DNA of 64,000 nt from Mangrovibacterium diazotrophicum (lineage in GTDB: Bacteria; Bacteroidota; Bacteroidia; Bacteroidales; Prolixibacteraceae), in contig NZ_RAPN01000003.1 of assembly GCF_003610535.1 (NCBI RefSeq), positions 248,001-312,000 of the forward strand. The letters are read 5' to 3'. Below the pieces are notes generated by a model. That model was given only the letters and a program-made list of their open reading frames with translations, made no database searches and was not told the origin of the DNA. Below, one piece after another: positions 15,147-24,126 of this stretch; within the stretch, counting starts at the first letter, position 1; every line of letters begins with the position of its first letter. The translations under genes were made by a program, and so were the position numbers.

Positions 15147-16460
15147 ATGTCAAAATCGATTAAAAATCAAAAAAATATACTGGCTAAATTGAATATTGCC
15201 GAGCTCAATCCGATGCAGGAGGAGGCGCAATTAGCCATTCATTCGAATAACGAAGTCGTTTTACTTTCGCCAACCGGATCGGGGAAAACGCTGGCTTTCA
15301 TGTTGCCGTTGATTGCCGGTCTTAAGCCGGAAGTGAAGGAAGTGCAGGCTTTGGTAATCGTCCCGACGCGCGAACTGGCTATTCAGATTGAGCAGGTGAC
15401 CCGCGACATGGGCTCGGGTTTTAAAACCAATGCGGTTTACGGAGGCCAGTCTTTTTCGAAGGATAAACTGAATTTAGCACATCCACCGGCCATTTTGATT
15501 GGAACGCCAGGGCGCTTAGCTGACCATTTGCGCCGCGAGACTTTTTCCACGGATGAGGTTCGAATGTTGGTGCTCGATGAATTTGACAAGTCACTTGAGG
15601 TCGGCTTTGAAGCTGAAATGAGTGAAATTATTACCCTGCTTCCGGATTTGAAAAAGAAGGTACTAACCTCGGCAACCATGCACGCGTCGATACCTGCTTT
15701 TGTAGGCTTGAAAAAGCCAGCAGTTCTGAATTTTCTGGGTGAGAGTGAATCACAACTGACTATCAAAACGATTGTGTCGCCGGGAAAAGATAAGTTGGAA
15801 ACGCTCGTTCAAGCGCTTTGTCATATTGGGAACGAGCCAGGCATTGTGTTTTGTAACTACAAGGAAAGCATCGATCGGATCAGCAACTATTTGTCGGAGA
15901 AGAAAATTGCACATGGCTGTTTTCATGGAGGCATGGAACAGGTGGACCGGGAACGGGCGCTGATTAAATTTCGGAATGGAACGCATCAGTTACTGTTGGC
16001 AACCGACCTGGCCGCCCGCGGTATCGATGTTCCCGAAATTCGTTTCATTATCCATTACCAGTTGCCGGGACGAAGTCACGAGTTTACGCACCGTAATGGT
16101 CGTACGGCTCGCATGTTCAGCGACGGAACCGCCTATATCTTGAAGTGGGCGGAAGAAAGCTTGCCCGAATTTATTCCTGATGCAGAAATTGAAGAACTTA
16201 CAGAGGCTCCTTTACCACAAGACTCGCAATGGGCGACGCTGATGATTTCGGGCGGTCGAAAAGACAAAATCTCAAAAGGCGACTTGGCAGGATTGTTCTT
16301 CAAGCAGGGGCAGTTGGGCAAAGATCATTTGGGAGTGATCGAGCTGAAACAAGATTGTGCGTTTGCAGCAGTACACCGTTCCAAAGTAAAACAGTTGATT
16401 CAGTTGGTGGATAACAGCAAGTTGAAAAATAAAAAAGTTCGGGTTGCAGTAGTCGACTGA
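15147..16460 (+). CDS. DEAD-box ATP-dependent RNA helicase, DbpA-like
   Basis: The 437-residue helicase has both RecA-like domains. Motif I is SPTGSGKT (41-48), Ia is PTRELA (73-78), motif II reads DEFD (144-147) in place of DEAD, motif III is TSAT (174-177) and motif VI is HRNGRTAR. The C-terminal 70 residues resemble the DbpA RNA-binding domain that docks on 23S rRNA hairpin 92. A role in large-subunit ribosome assembly is inferred. DEFD is a natural variant among DbpA-like helicases of this phylum and does not by itself imply inactivity. The neighbour rlmF also acts on 23S rRNA. Confidence 0.9.
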   Translation: MSKSIKNQKNILAKLNIAELNPMQEEAQLAIHSNNEVVLLSPTGSGKTLAFMLPLIAGLKPEVKEVQALVIVPTRELAIQIEQVTRDMGSGFKTNAVYGGQSFSKDKLNLAHPPAILIGTPGRLADHLRRETFSTDEVRMLVLDEFDKSLEVGFEAEMSEIITLLPDLKKKVLTSATMHASIPAFVGLKKPAVLNFLGESESQLTIKTIVSPGKDKLETLVQALCHIGNEPGIVFCNYKESIDRISNYLSEKKIAHGCFHGGMEQVDRERALIKFRNGTHQLLLATDLAARGIDVPEIRFIIHYQLPGRSHEFTHRNGRTARMFSDGTAYILKWAEESLPEFIPDAEIEELTEAPLPQDSQWATLMISGGRKDKISKGDLAGLFFKQGQLGKDHLGVIELKQDCAFAAVHRSKVKQLIQLVDNSKLKNKKVRVAVVD

Positions 16461-16538
16461 GTTTCTCCCCAAAGCATAGATGTGAACTAATTTTCCTCGG
16501 AATATGAACTCGGGTTGTCTTTTTTGTTCTCATAAAAC

Positions 16539-16562
16539 AAAAAAAGCTCCCATTACAGGAGC
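16539..16562 (-). terminator. Intrinsic terminator of the DHOD-like gene
   Basis: On the minus strand the stem GCTCC / GGAGC with a 7-base loop is followed directly by a run of seven T. It lies 28 bases after the stop codon of the gene ending at 16591. Confidence 0.7.
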
Positions 16563-16590
16563 CCCTTCGATTTTATAAACTAATTGAAAA

Positions 16591-17604
16591 CTAAATCATC
16601 GGGTGAGTTTTGAAAACTTCTTCTGATTTCATCAAAATGTCGACGTACTGTGCGCGTTGATAGGTGAAAGGATCTTTCATGTTTTTGCGTGACAGTTTGC
16701 CGCGGAAATCTTTAATCTTTTTGTAGCCTTTAGCATCCATCCAATCGCTCAACTCTTTGATAAGCGTGGCAGCATAAGTCGGCTGTTTCCGGTAGAATGC
16801 AGATACCATCTGTACCACATCAGCACCGGCGAGCAACATTTTAATCACATCGGATGAAGTTGAAATACCGCGGGTGGCAGCAACGCTGGCATCAATGTTG
16901 CCATGAAGCAAACCGGCATAACGAAGAGCCAACTGGTAGTCGCGTTCCTGAGTTAAATCCCAGGGGTAGTAGAATTCTTCTTTTTCGATATCAATTTCGG
17001 GCTGGAAAAAGCGGTTGAAAAGTACGTAACCGTCAGCTCCGGCTTCATCCAGTTTTTTAATGAAATTCAAGGTATTGGAATAGAACGGACTCAATTTAAC
17101 GCTCACCGGGATTTTCACGGCTTTTTTAATGCTCTTAACAACCTGAATCTGCTTTTCTTCAATTTTTTCCCCTTCAATTTCGAAATATCCTGGAGTAGCA
17201 TACAGGTTGAGTTCTAACGCATCAACACCGGTTTGTTCCAATTCGCGGGCATAGTCAATCCACGTCGTTTCATATATGGCGTTTAAACTGGCAATAACCG
17301 GCACTTTTACTTTATTCTTGAGCGCTTTCACATTCATCAAATGTTCCTTCGGACCAGCGTGCTCCATCTCCGGGAACAAACGGGTCATTTCCGCACTCCG
17401 CTCCTCATATTCGTGCAGTTCTTCATCCATCTGAATAGATTCGAGCTGAATTTGTTCCTCAAACAATGATTTGTAAACGATAGCACCAATTCCGGCTTCC
17501 TCAATCTGCTCAATTGCCTCCGGTTTTGTAACAAGATTGCTGGCGCCGAGAATAATCGGGTTCTTCAATTTTAACCCCATGTAGCTAGTGGATAAATCTG
17601 CCAT
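16591..17604 (-). CDS. Dihydroorotate dehydrogenase-like flavoprotein
   Basis: The 337-residue TIM-barrel flavoprotein resembles class 1 dihydroorotate dehydrogenases in the N-terminal strand (KLKNPIILGASNL), the phosphate/FMN end (TRGISTSSDVIKMLLAGAD) and overall length. The catalytic loop does not fit: where PyrD enzymes have NxSCPN, this protein reads LELNLYATPG, so the catalytic Cys or Ser is missing. It is therefore unlikely to be the true pyrimidine enzyme, and no pyr gene is adjacent. FMN binding and an oxidoreductase role are inferred. The gene stands alone with its own terminator. Confidence 0.78.
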   Translation of the reverse strand: MADLSTSYMGLKLKNPIILGASNLVTKPEAIEQIEEAGIGAIVYKSLFEEQIQLESIQMDEELHEYEERSAEMTRLFPEMEHAGPKEHLMNVKALKNKVKVPVIASLNAIYETTWIDYARELEQTGVDALELNLYATPGYFEIEGEKIEEKQIQVVKSIKKAVKIPVSVKLSPFYSNTLNFIKKLDEAGADGYVLFNRFFQPEIDIEKEEFYYPWDLTQERDYQLALRYAGLLHGNIDASVAATRGISTSSDVIKMLLAGADVVQMVSAFYRKQPTYAATLIKELSDWMDAKGYKKIKDFRGKLSRKNMKDPFTYQRAQYVDILMKSEEVFKTHPMI

Positions 17605-17909
17605 AATATTGATTTTTTGGATTGTTTTCTGGTATTTAAACTGAATGAATTAATCTTTTGTTCAAGCAATATTTTAAATTTTCAGCTAATTCAATGTTAA
17701 TTTATTTGCAGTATAATTTAGCAAGAATTTAGCTGAATCGGAAGGAGGCGGCAATGAAATACAAAAAAAATCTGTTAGCCGAAGCTAACACCATGTTTTT
17801 GAAGTAAAGAGAACCCAGGCGGATTAATGGGTTCGTTCGATTATTCTAGAGCAGGCAAAGTTTCAGTTTTATCAAAAATTAAGAGCTGTAGGTTTCGGTC
17901 AGTCCGGTA
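17605..17909. other. Gene-free stretch upstream of the DHOD-like gene
   Basis: This 305-base AT-rich interval should contain the promoter of the DHOD-like gene and the terminator of the DUF58 operon (17762-17790). No further gene, clear promoter or repeat was recognised. Confidence 0.5.
17762..17790 (-). terminator. Intrinsic terminator after the MoxR/DUF58 operon
   Basis: Read on the minus strand, TGTTAGC-TTCG-GCTAACA forms a 7-base-pair stem with a UUCG tetraloop, followed by GA and eight T. It lies about 120 bases after the DUF58 stop codon. Confidence 0.7.
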
Positions 17910-19241
17910 TCAGATTAATTCGCGAGCTTTGATTTCGAGGTACTTGTTGATGAGATTGACGGAAAGCTCTTCGGGACGGGTTAAAAGTGACAGAATTCCA
18001 TAACGCTTAAGTTCGTTACACATGACTTTTTTGTCGTGAATGAATTTGCGGGCGATCGCATGAATGTATACTTCTTGCAAGTTTTTCGATTCATTCGCAG
18101 CTAACTGTTTCACTTCTGTATTTTCAAAAATCACGACAAGCAACAAGTGTTTGCTGGCTAACTTTTGAAGGTAGGGCAATTGTCGTTTTAGAGAGGGCAG
18201 TCCCTCGAAATTAGTGTATAGAACCAGCAGCGATCGTTGCCGAATGCGGGAATGGATGGCTGCGTACAGGCGTTCGTAGGACGACTCGCTGAAATCGGTT
18301 TTCTGGTTGTAAAGTGTCTCCAGAATTCGTTGCATATGGCCTCCGCGGCGGTCGGGCGACACCAGGCTGTGCAACTGGTTGGAGAAACTAATTAAGCCGG
18401 CTTTGTCGTGTTTCAGCATCGCCGTATTGGAGATTACCAAACTTGCGTTTATCGCGTAATCGAGCAAGGCCATACCTTCGAAAGGCATTTCCATCACGCG
18501 CCCCATATCCAATAGTGAGATGACTTGTTGCGAGCGTTCGTCCTGGTATTGATTGACCATCAGTGCGCCTTTGCGTGCCGTGGCTTTCCAATTCAGTGTG
18601 CGCGAATCGTCGCCTGGTACATATTCGCGAATTTGATCAAATTCGGAGTGCTGGCCGATTTTCCGTATGCGCTTAATGCCGATGTCCTCCAGTCGATTGG
18701 AAATGCTCATGAGTTCGAATTTCCGCATCGAAATAAAGGACGGATAAACCGGGAGCATTTGCTCGTTGCCTGCACTGAACCGACGCTGTACGAGTCCTAA
18801 CAGTGTACCGGCGATCACGCGGGTTTGGCCAAATTCATATTCGCCTCTGCTGAGCGGTTTCAGGAAATAATTAAAATTCTTTCGTTTTCCGGCGCCAATG
18901 TGGCTTTTGATGTAGAAATCGCGTTTTTGAAACTGCGAGGGTACTTCATCAATAATTTCAATTTTGAGTTGAAAGGGGAAGCTACTTTTCAGCTGTAACG
19001 TAACCGGGTTTTCATCCCCCAGCGACAAGCGGATTCCAATTTTTCGTTTTACCGAGATTTTGCCTTTGCTGGCGAAAAGCCAAAGGAGGTCAATGAGTAC
19101 GGTTGCCGCCAAAATGACCAAGGCAAAACGGGCCACAATGAAAATCCACGGAAATGGATAGCCCAGTGTAAATAGCAGCACAACCCCCAGCAGGGCAGTG
19201 AAAAATCGGTTGCTGAAATAGAGTGTTCTGTTACCTTTCAA
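17910..19241 (-). CDS. DUF58-domain protein of the MoxR cluster
   Basis: The protein of about 443 residues has two N-terminal membrane segments (about 12-45) and a DUF58 domain. The hallmark REYVPGDDSRTLNWKATAR is present, followed by a vWA-like C-terminal half ('VISLLDMGRVMEMPF'). DUF58 proteins work with MoxR ATPases, possibly as chaperone targets or metal/peptide sensors. No ATG exists near the 5' end. TTG 19241 leaves a 10-base gap after moxR, while TTG 19280 would overlap it by 29 bases. I prefer 19241, because family members have only a short segment before the first membrane span. It is the last gene of the operon. Confidence 0.82.
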   Translation of the reverse strand: MKGNRTLYFSNRFFTALLGVVLLFTLGYPFPWIFIVARFALVILAATVLIDLLWLFASKGKISVKRKIGIRLSLGDENPVTLQLKSSFPFQLKIEIIDEVPSQFQKRDFYIKSHIGAGKRKNFNYFLKPLSRGEYEFGQTRVIAGTLLGLVQRRFSAGNEQMLPVYPSFISMRKFELMSISNRLEDIGIKRIRKIGQHSEFDQIREYVPGDDSRTLNWKATARKGALMVNQYQDERSQQVISLLDMGRVMEMPFEGMALLDYAINASLVISNTAMLKHDKAGLISFSNQLHSLVSPDRRGGHMQRILETLYNQKTDFSESSYERLYAAIHSRIRQRSLLVLYTNFEGLPSLKRQLPYLQKLASKHLLLVVIFENTEVKQLAANESKNLQEVYIHAIARKFIHDKKVMCNELKRYGILSLLTRPEELSVNLINKYLEIKARELI

Positions 19242-19251
19242 GAGTTTCGGT

Positions 19252-20232
19252 TTATCGTGGAACTTCGATGGACTGAACAAGCAGTTGGATCATTTCTTCG
19301 GGGCGGAAACCTTCCATTTCTTTTTCGGGCGACAAAATAATCCGGTGCGCTAATACAGGCACAGTCACTTCTTTGATGTCTGCCGGAGTCACAAAATCAC
19401 GCCCTTCAATAGCCGCGACTGCTTTTGCTGCGTTCATGAGGTGAATGCTCGCGCGGGGAGAGGCACCGAGGTAAATATCTTTATGATTTCGGGTGCCCGT
19501 AACGATGCGGGCAATGTAGTTTTTTAGGCCAGATTCGATCTGCACATCAAAAATTTGTTTTTGAAACGCAACCAGCTGCTCTGCCGTTACAACAGGAGAA
19601 ATCACTTCTGTTTTTACTTGGTCTTTTGCCGAATCGTGAAAATTCAGAATGTCTTCTTCTTCTTCAACCGAAGGATAATCCACATTGATTTTGAACAGGA
19701 AACGATCCAGCTGAGCTTCAGGTAAACGGTAGGTTCCTTCGTGTTCAACCGGGTTTTGCGTGGCAAATACCAGGAACGGAGCCTGCATGGGGTGGCTGAT
19801 CCCATCAACCGAAACCTGCCGTTCTTCCATCACCTCGAAAAGAGCTGATTGCGTTTTTGCAGGTGCCCGGTTAATCTCGTCAATAAGCACCAGGTTCGAA
19901 AAAACCGGTCCTTTTTTGAATTGAAATTCACCTTTGCCCATGTTGTAGACTGATGTTCCCAGCACATCCGACGGCATGAGGTCGGGCGTAAACTGGATGC
20001 GCGAAAAGTTGGTATCGACCGATTTGGCCAGCAAACGTGCTGCCAGCGTTTTAGCAACTCCGGGAACACCTTCAATCAGGCTGTGCCCATTGGTTAGCAT
20101 GGCCACAATCAGCAGGTCAATCATGCGGTCCTGCCCGACGATTACTTTTTTAATTTCAGCTCTGATGCCCTCTACTGCAGCACTCAGCGAGCTGAAATCA
20201 GTGCGGTTTTCAAATAGCGTATTTTCTTCCAT
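19252..20232 (-). CDS. MoxR-family AAA+ ATPase
   Basis: The 326-residue AAA+ ATPase carries Walker A GVPGVAKT (55-62), Walker B LVLIDE (114-119), the MoxR signature NRAPAKTQSALFEVMEE and sensor 1 FATQNP. The lid domain (about 245-326) ends PEEMIQLLVQSIEVPR. MoxR ATPases are thought to remodel or activate vWA/DUF58 partners at the membrane. Here the partner is probably the DUF58 protein encoded directly after it. The gene lies 3 bases after the DUF4350 gene. Confidence 0.9.
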   Translation of the reverse strand: MEENTLFENRTDFSSLSAAVEGIRAEIKKVIVGQDRMIDLLIVAMLTNGHSLIEGVPGVAKTLAARLLAKSVDTNFSRIQFTPDLMPSDVLGTSVYNMGKGEFQFKKGPVFSNLVLIDEINRAPAKTQSALFEVMEERQVSVDGISHPMQAPFLVFATQNPVEHEGTYRLPEAQLDRFLFKINVDYPSVEEEEDILNFHDSAKDQVKTEVISPVVTAEQLVAFQKQIFDVQIESGLKNYIARIVTGTRNHKDIYLGASPRASIHLMNAAKAVAAIEGRDFVTPADIKEVTVPVLAHRIILSPEKEMEGFRPEEMIQLLVQSIEVPR

Positions 20233-20235
20233 GAT

Positions 20236-21447
20236 TTATCGCGGTATTGAATTTTCAAGTTTTGTTTTAGTTATCCCCTGGCTGCTCAATTGGTAGAACT
20301 GTTCAATTTCCTTGTTGAAGATCATCAGGTCAGCCTCGGTTATTTGCATTTTAGCCTGGATCTGACGATGGCGGTCGAAGATGCTTCGGATTAGCTTTTC
20401 CGGAGTTCCCGACTTGGCAGCTAATTGTTTGTAAAACGCATCGCTCTGCTCAATGCGCAGCAGGTATTGAGAATAGATGTGTTCGGTAAACACAGCGAAC
20501 ATTTTTGTCGCCAGGTTTTTGTGATCCTTCGTGTCGAAATACAGCAAGCCGATCGTTTGTACAAAATCGAGTGATAAATTCATTTTTGGCCGAACAACCG
20601 GAATGGCGCGCTGCCGACGGCGCATGTTGGATATGATGTAGATAAAAAGTCCGATGAGCAGCGTCCAGTAAGCGGCTCGTAAAGCGGGAATGGACAAAAT
20701 AACTCTTAACGGTGTGTTTGCTTCGAGCCGGAAAGGTTTGTAATATTCATCCCAATCCAGTTTCTTCTGATTACTGCTTAGCCACGAAAGAACGCGTTGC
20801 TGGTAGCGATGATCATTGTATAAAACATGAAAATTGGTGAATACTCTGGGCTGCGAGTGAAGCAGGAAAAATCCGTCACCATATGGCACACGCACAAAGT
20901 TGATTTTATCGTTGCTTTTCCCAATGGCTTCGGCATTCGGTACCGAATCAACCTCAAACCAACGGTCGGTACTAATTTTATCGAAACGAAAGCTTGGTCC
21001 CCAGTTATTTTTCCCCAGACATTGCAGGTTACTGGCGGTATCTTTCAAGGTAAAATTGTAGGCAAAATGGATACCGAGCGAGTCAATGAGATTCTGTGAA
21101 AAATATTCAGCTGCAATCAGAGCTGTATTTCCCCGGCCCACCCGGTCGAATAGCAAATTGAGATCGAGCGAGTCCGGTTCGAAGTTCTGGGTAATCACCA
21201 GCAAGCTGCCGTCTTCGAAACTGTCGTCCAACCACTCCTGGAAAAAACTACGATCAATATCGTTCAATTCATAATCAGGGAAAAGGTCAGTCAGCGACTG
21301 ATGGAGAACGTAAGTTCCGTAGGGAATTTTGTCCCGTTTGGCGTATGTCGCACGCCAGTCTGCTTCTTTGGGTACAACGCTCTCCGCAAGTACTAACACC
21401 ACCAGCAGTGCCACCAATCCAATCATATAGCCTATCCGTCCTTTCAT
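20236..21447 (-). CDS. DUF4350-domain membrane protein
   Basis: The 403-residue protein has a membrane segment at about 5-20 (IGYMIGLVALLVVLVL) and a second near 255-275 (AAYWTLLIGLFIYIISN). Between them lies a DUF4350 domain related to glutamine-amidotransferase-like folds, with 'SLLVITQNFEPDSLDL' and 'RVPYGDGFFLLHSQP'. A cytoplasmic helical tail follows. Such proteins occur in MoxR/DUF58/DUF4129 operons of Bacteroidota; no biochemical role is established. Its start overlaps the DUF4129 gene by 4 bases. Confidence 0.78.
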   Translation of the reverse strand: MKGRIGYMIGLVALLVVLVLAESVVPKEADWRATYAKRDKIPYGTYVLHQSLTDLFPDYELNDIDRSFFQEWLDDSFEDGSLLVITQNFEPDSLDLNLLFDRVGRGNTALIAAEYFSQNLIDSLGIHFAYNFTLKDTASNLQCLGKNNWGPSFRFDKISTDRWFEVDSVPNAEAIGKSNDKINFVRVPYGDGFFLLHSQPRVFTNFHVLYNDHRYQQRVLSWLSSNQKKLDWDEYYKPFRLEANTPLRVILSIPALRAAYWTLLIGLFIYIISNMRRRQRAIPVVRPKMNLSLDFVQTIGLLYFDTKDHKNLATKMFAVFTEHIYSQYLLRIEQSDAFYKQLAAKSGTPEKLIRSIFDRHRQIQAKMQITEADLMIFNKEIEQFYQLSSQGITKTKLENSIPR

Positions 21448-22154
21448 TGTTTTCGGGGTTTTGCTATATTTTCGAAAAGTTTGATGAACTCGGATTGCAC
21501 CCGCAGATATTGCTCTTCATTCAGATTAAACTGCCCGTACCACACATAATCGAAAATTTGTGTTTGCAGCTTAAACTGAGATTTTAGTTCGTCCGACTTG
21601 ATTTCGCGAATGTAATCACGATTGGTTTTGTCTTTGTGCCATTGAATGATTCCACTTGCATCCATCAGTTTCAACAAATGCAAGTAGTAGTAACGTACGC
21701 TCATGCGCAAGTTGCCGTTTTGTCGCGAATCGGTAGCTAACTGTAATAGATTGAGCTCGTGGATATCTTGTTCCGGAATAAGAACTTTCCCCTTTTGGAT
21801 TCGGGCGCCCGAGCCGAGGAACCATTGGAATTGACCGCCGCTCAACTTCAGTACGACAAAAATTACAAAGGCAAACAGTAAGATGTAACGGACGATCGGA
21901 GCTGCCCCTTTGTCGCTAAAAACAGCCCTCAAAAAACGAACGAGATACTCCATAATCTTATTTCGGAATTGAAACGATTCCTGATTTTTGGAATAGTAAT
22001 CAAAATCGATGTCGTTCCGGTATTGTTCCAGTTTTTCAGAATCAAACTGAACCTCTTTCGCAGCGCTTTCTGAATTTTCAGCCCAAACGGTGTTACTGAT
22101 CTGAATAGTCAATAACGTGGTAAAAAGTAATATTCTGGCTAACAGTCTAATCAT
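21444..22154 (-). CDS. DUF4129-domain membrane protein
   Basis: The 236-residue protein has a signal or anchor segment at residues 1-25, a periplasmic stretch and a second membrane span (about 90-110, RYILLFAFVIFVVLKL). A cytoplasmic DUF4129 domain follows, with the typical NLRMSVRYYYLHLLKLMDAS and a conserved W-x-K region. DUF4129 domains are found with transglutaminase or MoxR partners. It overlaps its neighbours by 8 and 4 bases, so the cluster is translationally coupled. Function unknown. Confidence 0.75.
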   Translation of the reverse strand: MIRLLARILLFTTLLTIQISNTVWAENSESAAKEVQFDSEKLEQYRNDIDFDYYSKNQESFQFRNKIMEYLVRFLRAVFSDKGAAPIVRYILLFAFVIFVVLKLSGGQFQWFLGSGARIQKGKVLIPEQDIHELNLLQLATDSRQNGNLRMSVRYYYLHLLKLMDASGIIQWHKDKTNRDYIREIKSDELKSQFKLQTQIFDYVWYGQFNLNEEQYLRVQSEFIKLFENIAKPRKQ

Positions 22155-23007
22155 TCGCGAGTGTCATCTGGTCGATCTTTTCTTGCAGCGTTGGTCGTTC
22201 TTTTTCTTCTACCAGACTAAAATATTGCAAGCCAATACAAATGAACGGAATCAGATACAAGCACGTTTGTATGATGGTTATCACTGTATTGGCAATGAGA
22301 TATGACGTTGAATAGAGCTCGCCGAGGTTATTGGTACTGATAGCATTAAAGGCTTTAAATCCGGTGATCAACATCATGGGGAGCGCGAATATTAAGCTGA
22401 ACACATAGAAAACAATCACAGAAATAACAAGGATCCCGAAAGTGACCCACCATCTTTTTTTGATCAGGTCAAAACTGCGGCTCATAGCTTGGCCGATGCT
22501 TAAATCTTCAATGATCAGAAGAGGGAATACCAGGGAAAATACGACACCCAGGTATATGCCCGGAATTAAGAGAAACATCATGGCAATTACCGTAATAATA
22601 ACCGTAATAATGCTGGCTAGAAAAACTTTGGGAACATACTTTAAAATCAATGGTTTCAGTTCTTCGATTTTAAAATCGCCCCGCTTTTCCTGGTATAGTT
22701 TTATGAACAGATAGATGACGGTGCACAGAACTGATTGGTTAACTAACATTAGGAGATAGTTTATTCCAGTTATTTTAAGGTTGTTGAATGGTGAATTTAC
22801 GGTTGTAAAGTCAGTAGAATTTAGAAGGTCAGCGGTGTAGACTTTTGTGGTGTACGCCATAGCTATACCGGTGAGGATGAAAACGGGCAGAACGAAATAA
22901 AGCAAGGCTTGTCCGATGCGTTTATACTCGTGTTTGATAAATTCGAAAGCGTGGTTTAAAACGGTTCCGAAATCCCGGACCATTCTGAATTTAAAAATCT
23001 TTTCCAT
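22147..23007 (-). CDS. Multi-pass membrane protein of the MoxR cluster
   Basis: The 286-residue protein has about six membrane segments. A soluble N-terminal helix (FGTVLNHAFEFIKHEYKRIG) leads into long hydrophobic stretches, including VFLASIITVIITVIAMM and WVTFGILVISVIVFYVF. The central SIGQAMSRSFDLIKKRWW resembles the membrane domain of glycerophosphodiester phosphodiesterase-type and YciC-like proteins. It overlaps the SpoIIM gene by 17 bases. No catalytic residues were recognised, so a scaffolding or transport role is only a guess. Confidence 0.68.
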   Translation of the reverse strand: MEKIFKFRMVRDFGTVLNHAFEFIKHEYKRIGQALLYFVLPVFILTGIAMAYTTKVYTADLLNSTDFTTVNSPFNNLKITGINYLLMLVNQSVLCTVIYLFIKLYQEKRGDFKIEELKPLILKYVPKVFLASIITVIITVIAMMFLLIPGIYLGVVFSLVFPLLIIEDLSIGQAMSRSFDLIKKRWWVTFGILVISVIVFYVFSLIFALPMMLITGFKAFNAISTNNLGELYSTSYLIANTVITIIQTCLYLIPFICIGLQYFSLVEEKERPTLQEKIDQMTLAND

Positions 23008-23965
23008 TCGATGATAATTTTAGGTGTATGGTTTTGGGGTATCTGAAAAAATACCAAACAATGAACGCTAATGATGCAACGATGATGGTTATGCGGATTG
23101 AATTGGGGAACTCGGTATGGCGGGTTATAAAGCCTTCCAGGAATCCGGCGACGATGAACAGGGGTACCACGCCGCTTACCATTTTTAGACCGATGACAGC
23201 CCCTCGTTGGAACGAAACCAAACGCTTATAAGTTCCGGGAAACAGAATGCTGTTCCCGATAGCCAAACCTGCAGCGCCGGCCATAACGATTGAAAATAGC
23301 TCGAGTGTTCCGTGGATATATATCGTTAAAATCGATTCTCCCAATAAACCATGTTGGTAAAAGAAATACTGGAAACAACCCAGCATGATTCCGTTGGAAA
23401 GCAAGATCAGTCCGGAACCGAAGGAAAACAAAACCCCGGCGATAAAAGCATAAAATGCCACTCGGATGTTGTTGATTGTAATCCCCAGAAACATATCCAT
23501 TTCCTGTGCTTTTTTGTAAACCGCCATCGGATCACCACTCTCGATATTATCCAAAGTCATGTTTACGTAGGAGTCTCCCAGAATTAAACGGGGGAAGTCC
23601 GGATCGGCTGCAGTTGACACCACTCCGATTAAGATACTCAATACAAAAATGGTAAACGCGTACCAAAAATATTTTTGGTTCTTGTATAGGAGGAGAGGGT
23701 AGTCGGTTTTCCAGAATTGGGCGAATTGGTTCTTTTTGATCTTTTTATTCCGGTAAATCTGTTGGTGAACCCGAATTGTGAGTTGGTTTAAATAGGCAGA
23801 AGACTCTCCCGTCGGATAAAAGGTTCGCGCATAGGAATAGTCATCATTCAGTCCAACATAAAGGTTGTAAAGTTCGTCGGGCGAAATGCGCACATGTCCG
23901 TTTAGGGCATCTTCAATTTTTTTCCACTTTTCAGAATTCCGTTTAATAAAAACGATCTCTTTCAT
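22991..23965 (-). CDS. SpoIIM-family (stage II sporulation protein M-like) membrane protein
   Basis: The 324-residue protein has a soluble N-terminal region and then about five membrane spans with the SpoIIM/DUF95 pattern. Marks are INNIRVAFYAFIAGVLFSFG, LLSNGIMLGCFQYFF and IYIHGTLELFSIVMAGAAGL. The family is broad in non-spore-formers, where it travels with RDD, DUF58 and MoxR genes. It is the first gene of the minus-strand operon and lies divergent to the RDD gene across a 161-base intergenic region. Membrane remodelling is inferred only by analogy to sporulation. Confidence 0.85.
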   Translation of the reverse strand: MKEIVFIKRNSEKWKKIEDALNGHVRISPDELYNLYVGLNDDYSYARTFYPTGESSAYLNQLTIRVHQQIYRNKKIKKNQFAQFWKTDYPLLLYKNQKYFWYAFTIFVLSILIGVVSTAADPDFPRLILGDSYVNMTLDNIESGDPMAVYKKAQEMDMFLGITINNIRVAFYAFIAGVLFSFGSGLILLSNGIMLGCFQYFFYQHGLLGESILTIYIHGTLELFSIVMAGAAGLAIGNSILFPGTYKRLVSFQRGAVIGLKMVSGVVPLFIVAGFLEGFITRHTEFPNSIRITIIVASLAFIVWYFFRYPKTIHLKLSSNGKDF

Positions 23966-24057
23966 ACCTCTGTCAACTCGATCTGCGTTTGGGGTTAGTA
24001 GAGGGGAATTAAACCTTCCTCCGGATGAAAATAAGTTCTTTTATTAAAAAAGAATAT

Positions 24058-24080
24058 GTTATTTTCATAGCTAAAATAAC
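24058..24080. repeat. Operator-like inverted repeat between SpoIIM and RDD genes
   Basis: GTTATTTT and AAAATAAC form a perfect 8-base inverted repeat around 7 bases (CATAGCT). It lies in the divergent region, 93 bases from the SpoIIM start and 47 bases from the RDD start, a suitable place for an operator serving both directions. A transcript hairpin is an alternative. Confidence 0.45.
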
Positions 24081-24126
24081 AAAATAGTCCGTTGGACAAT
24101 AAAAAAAAGAGAACCAATAATCTGCT

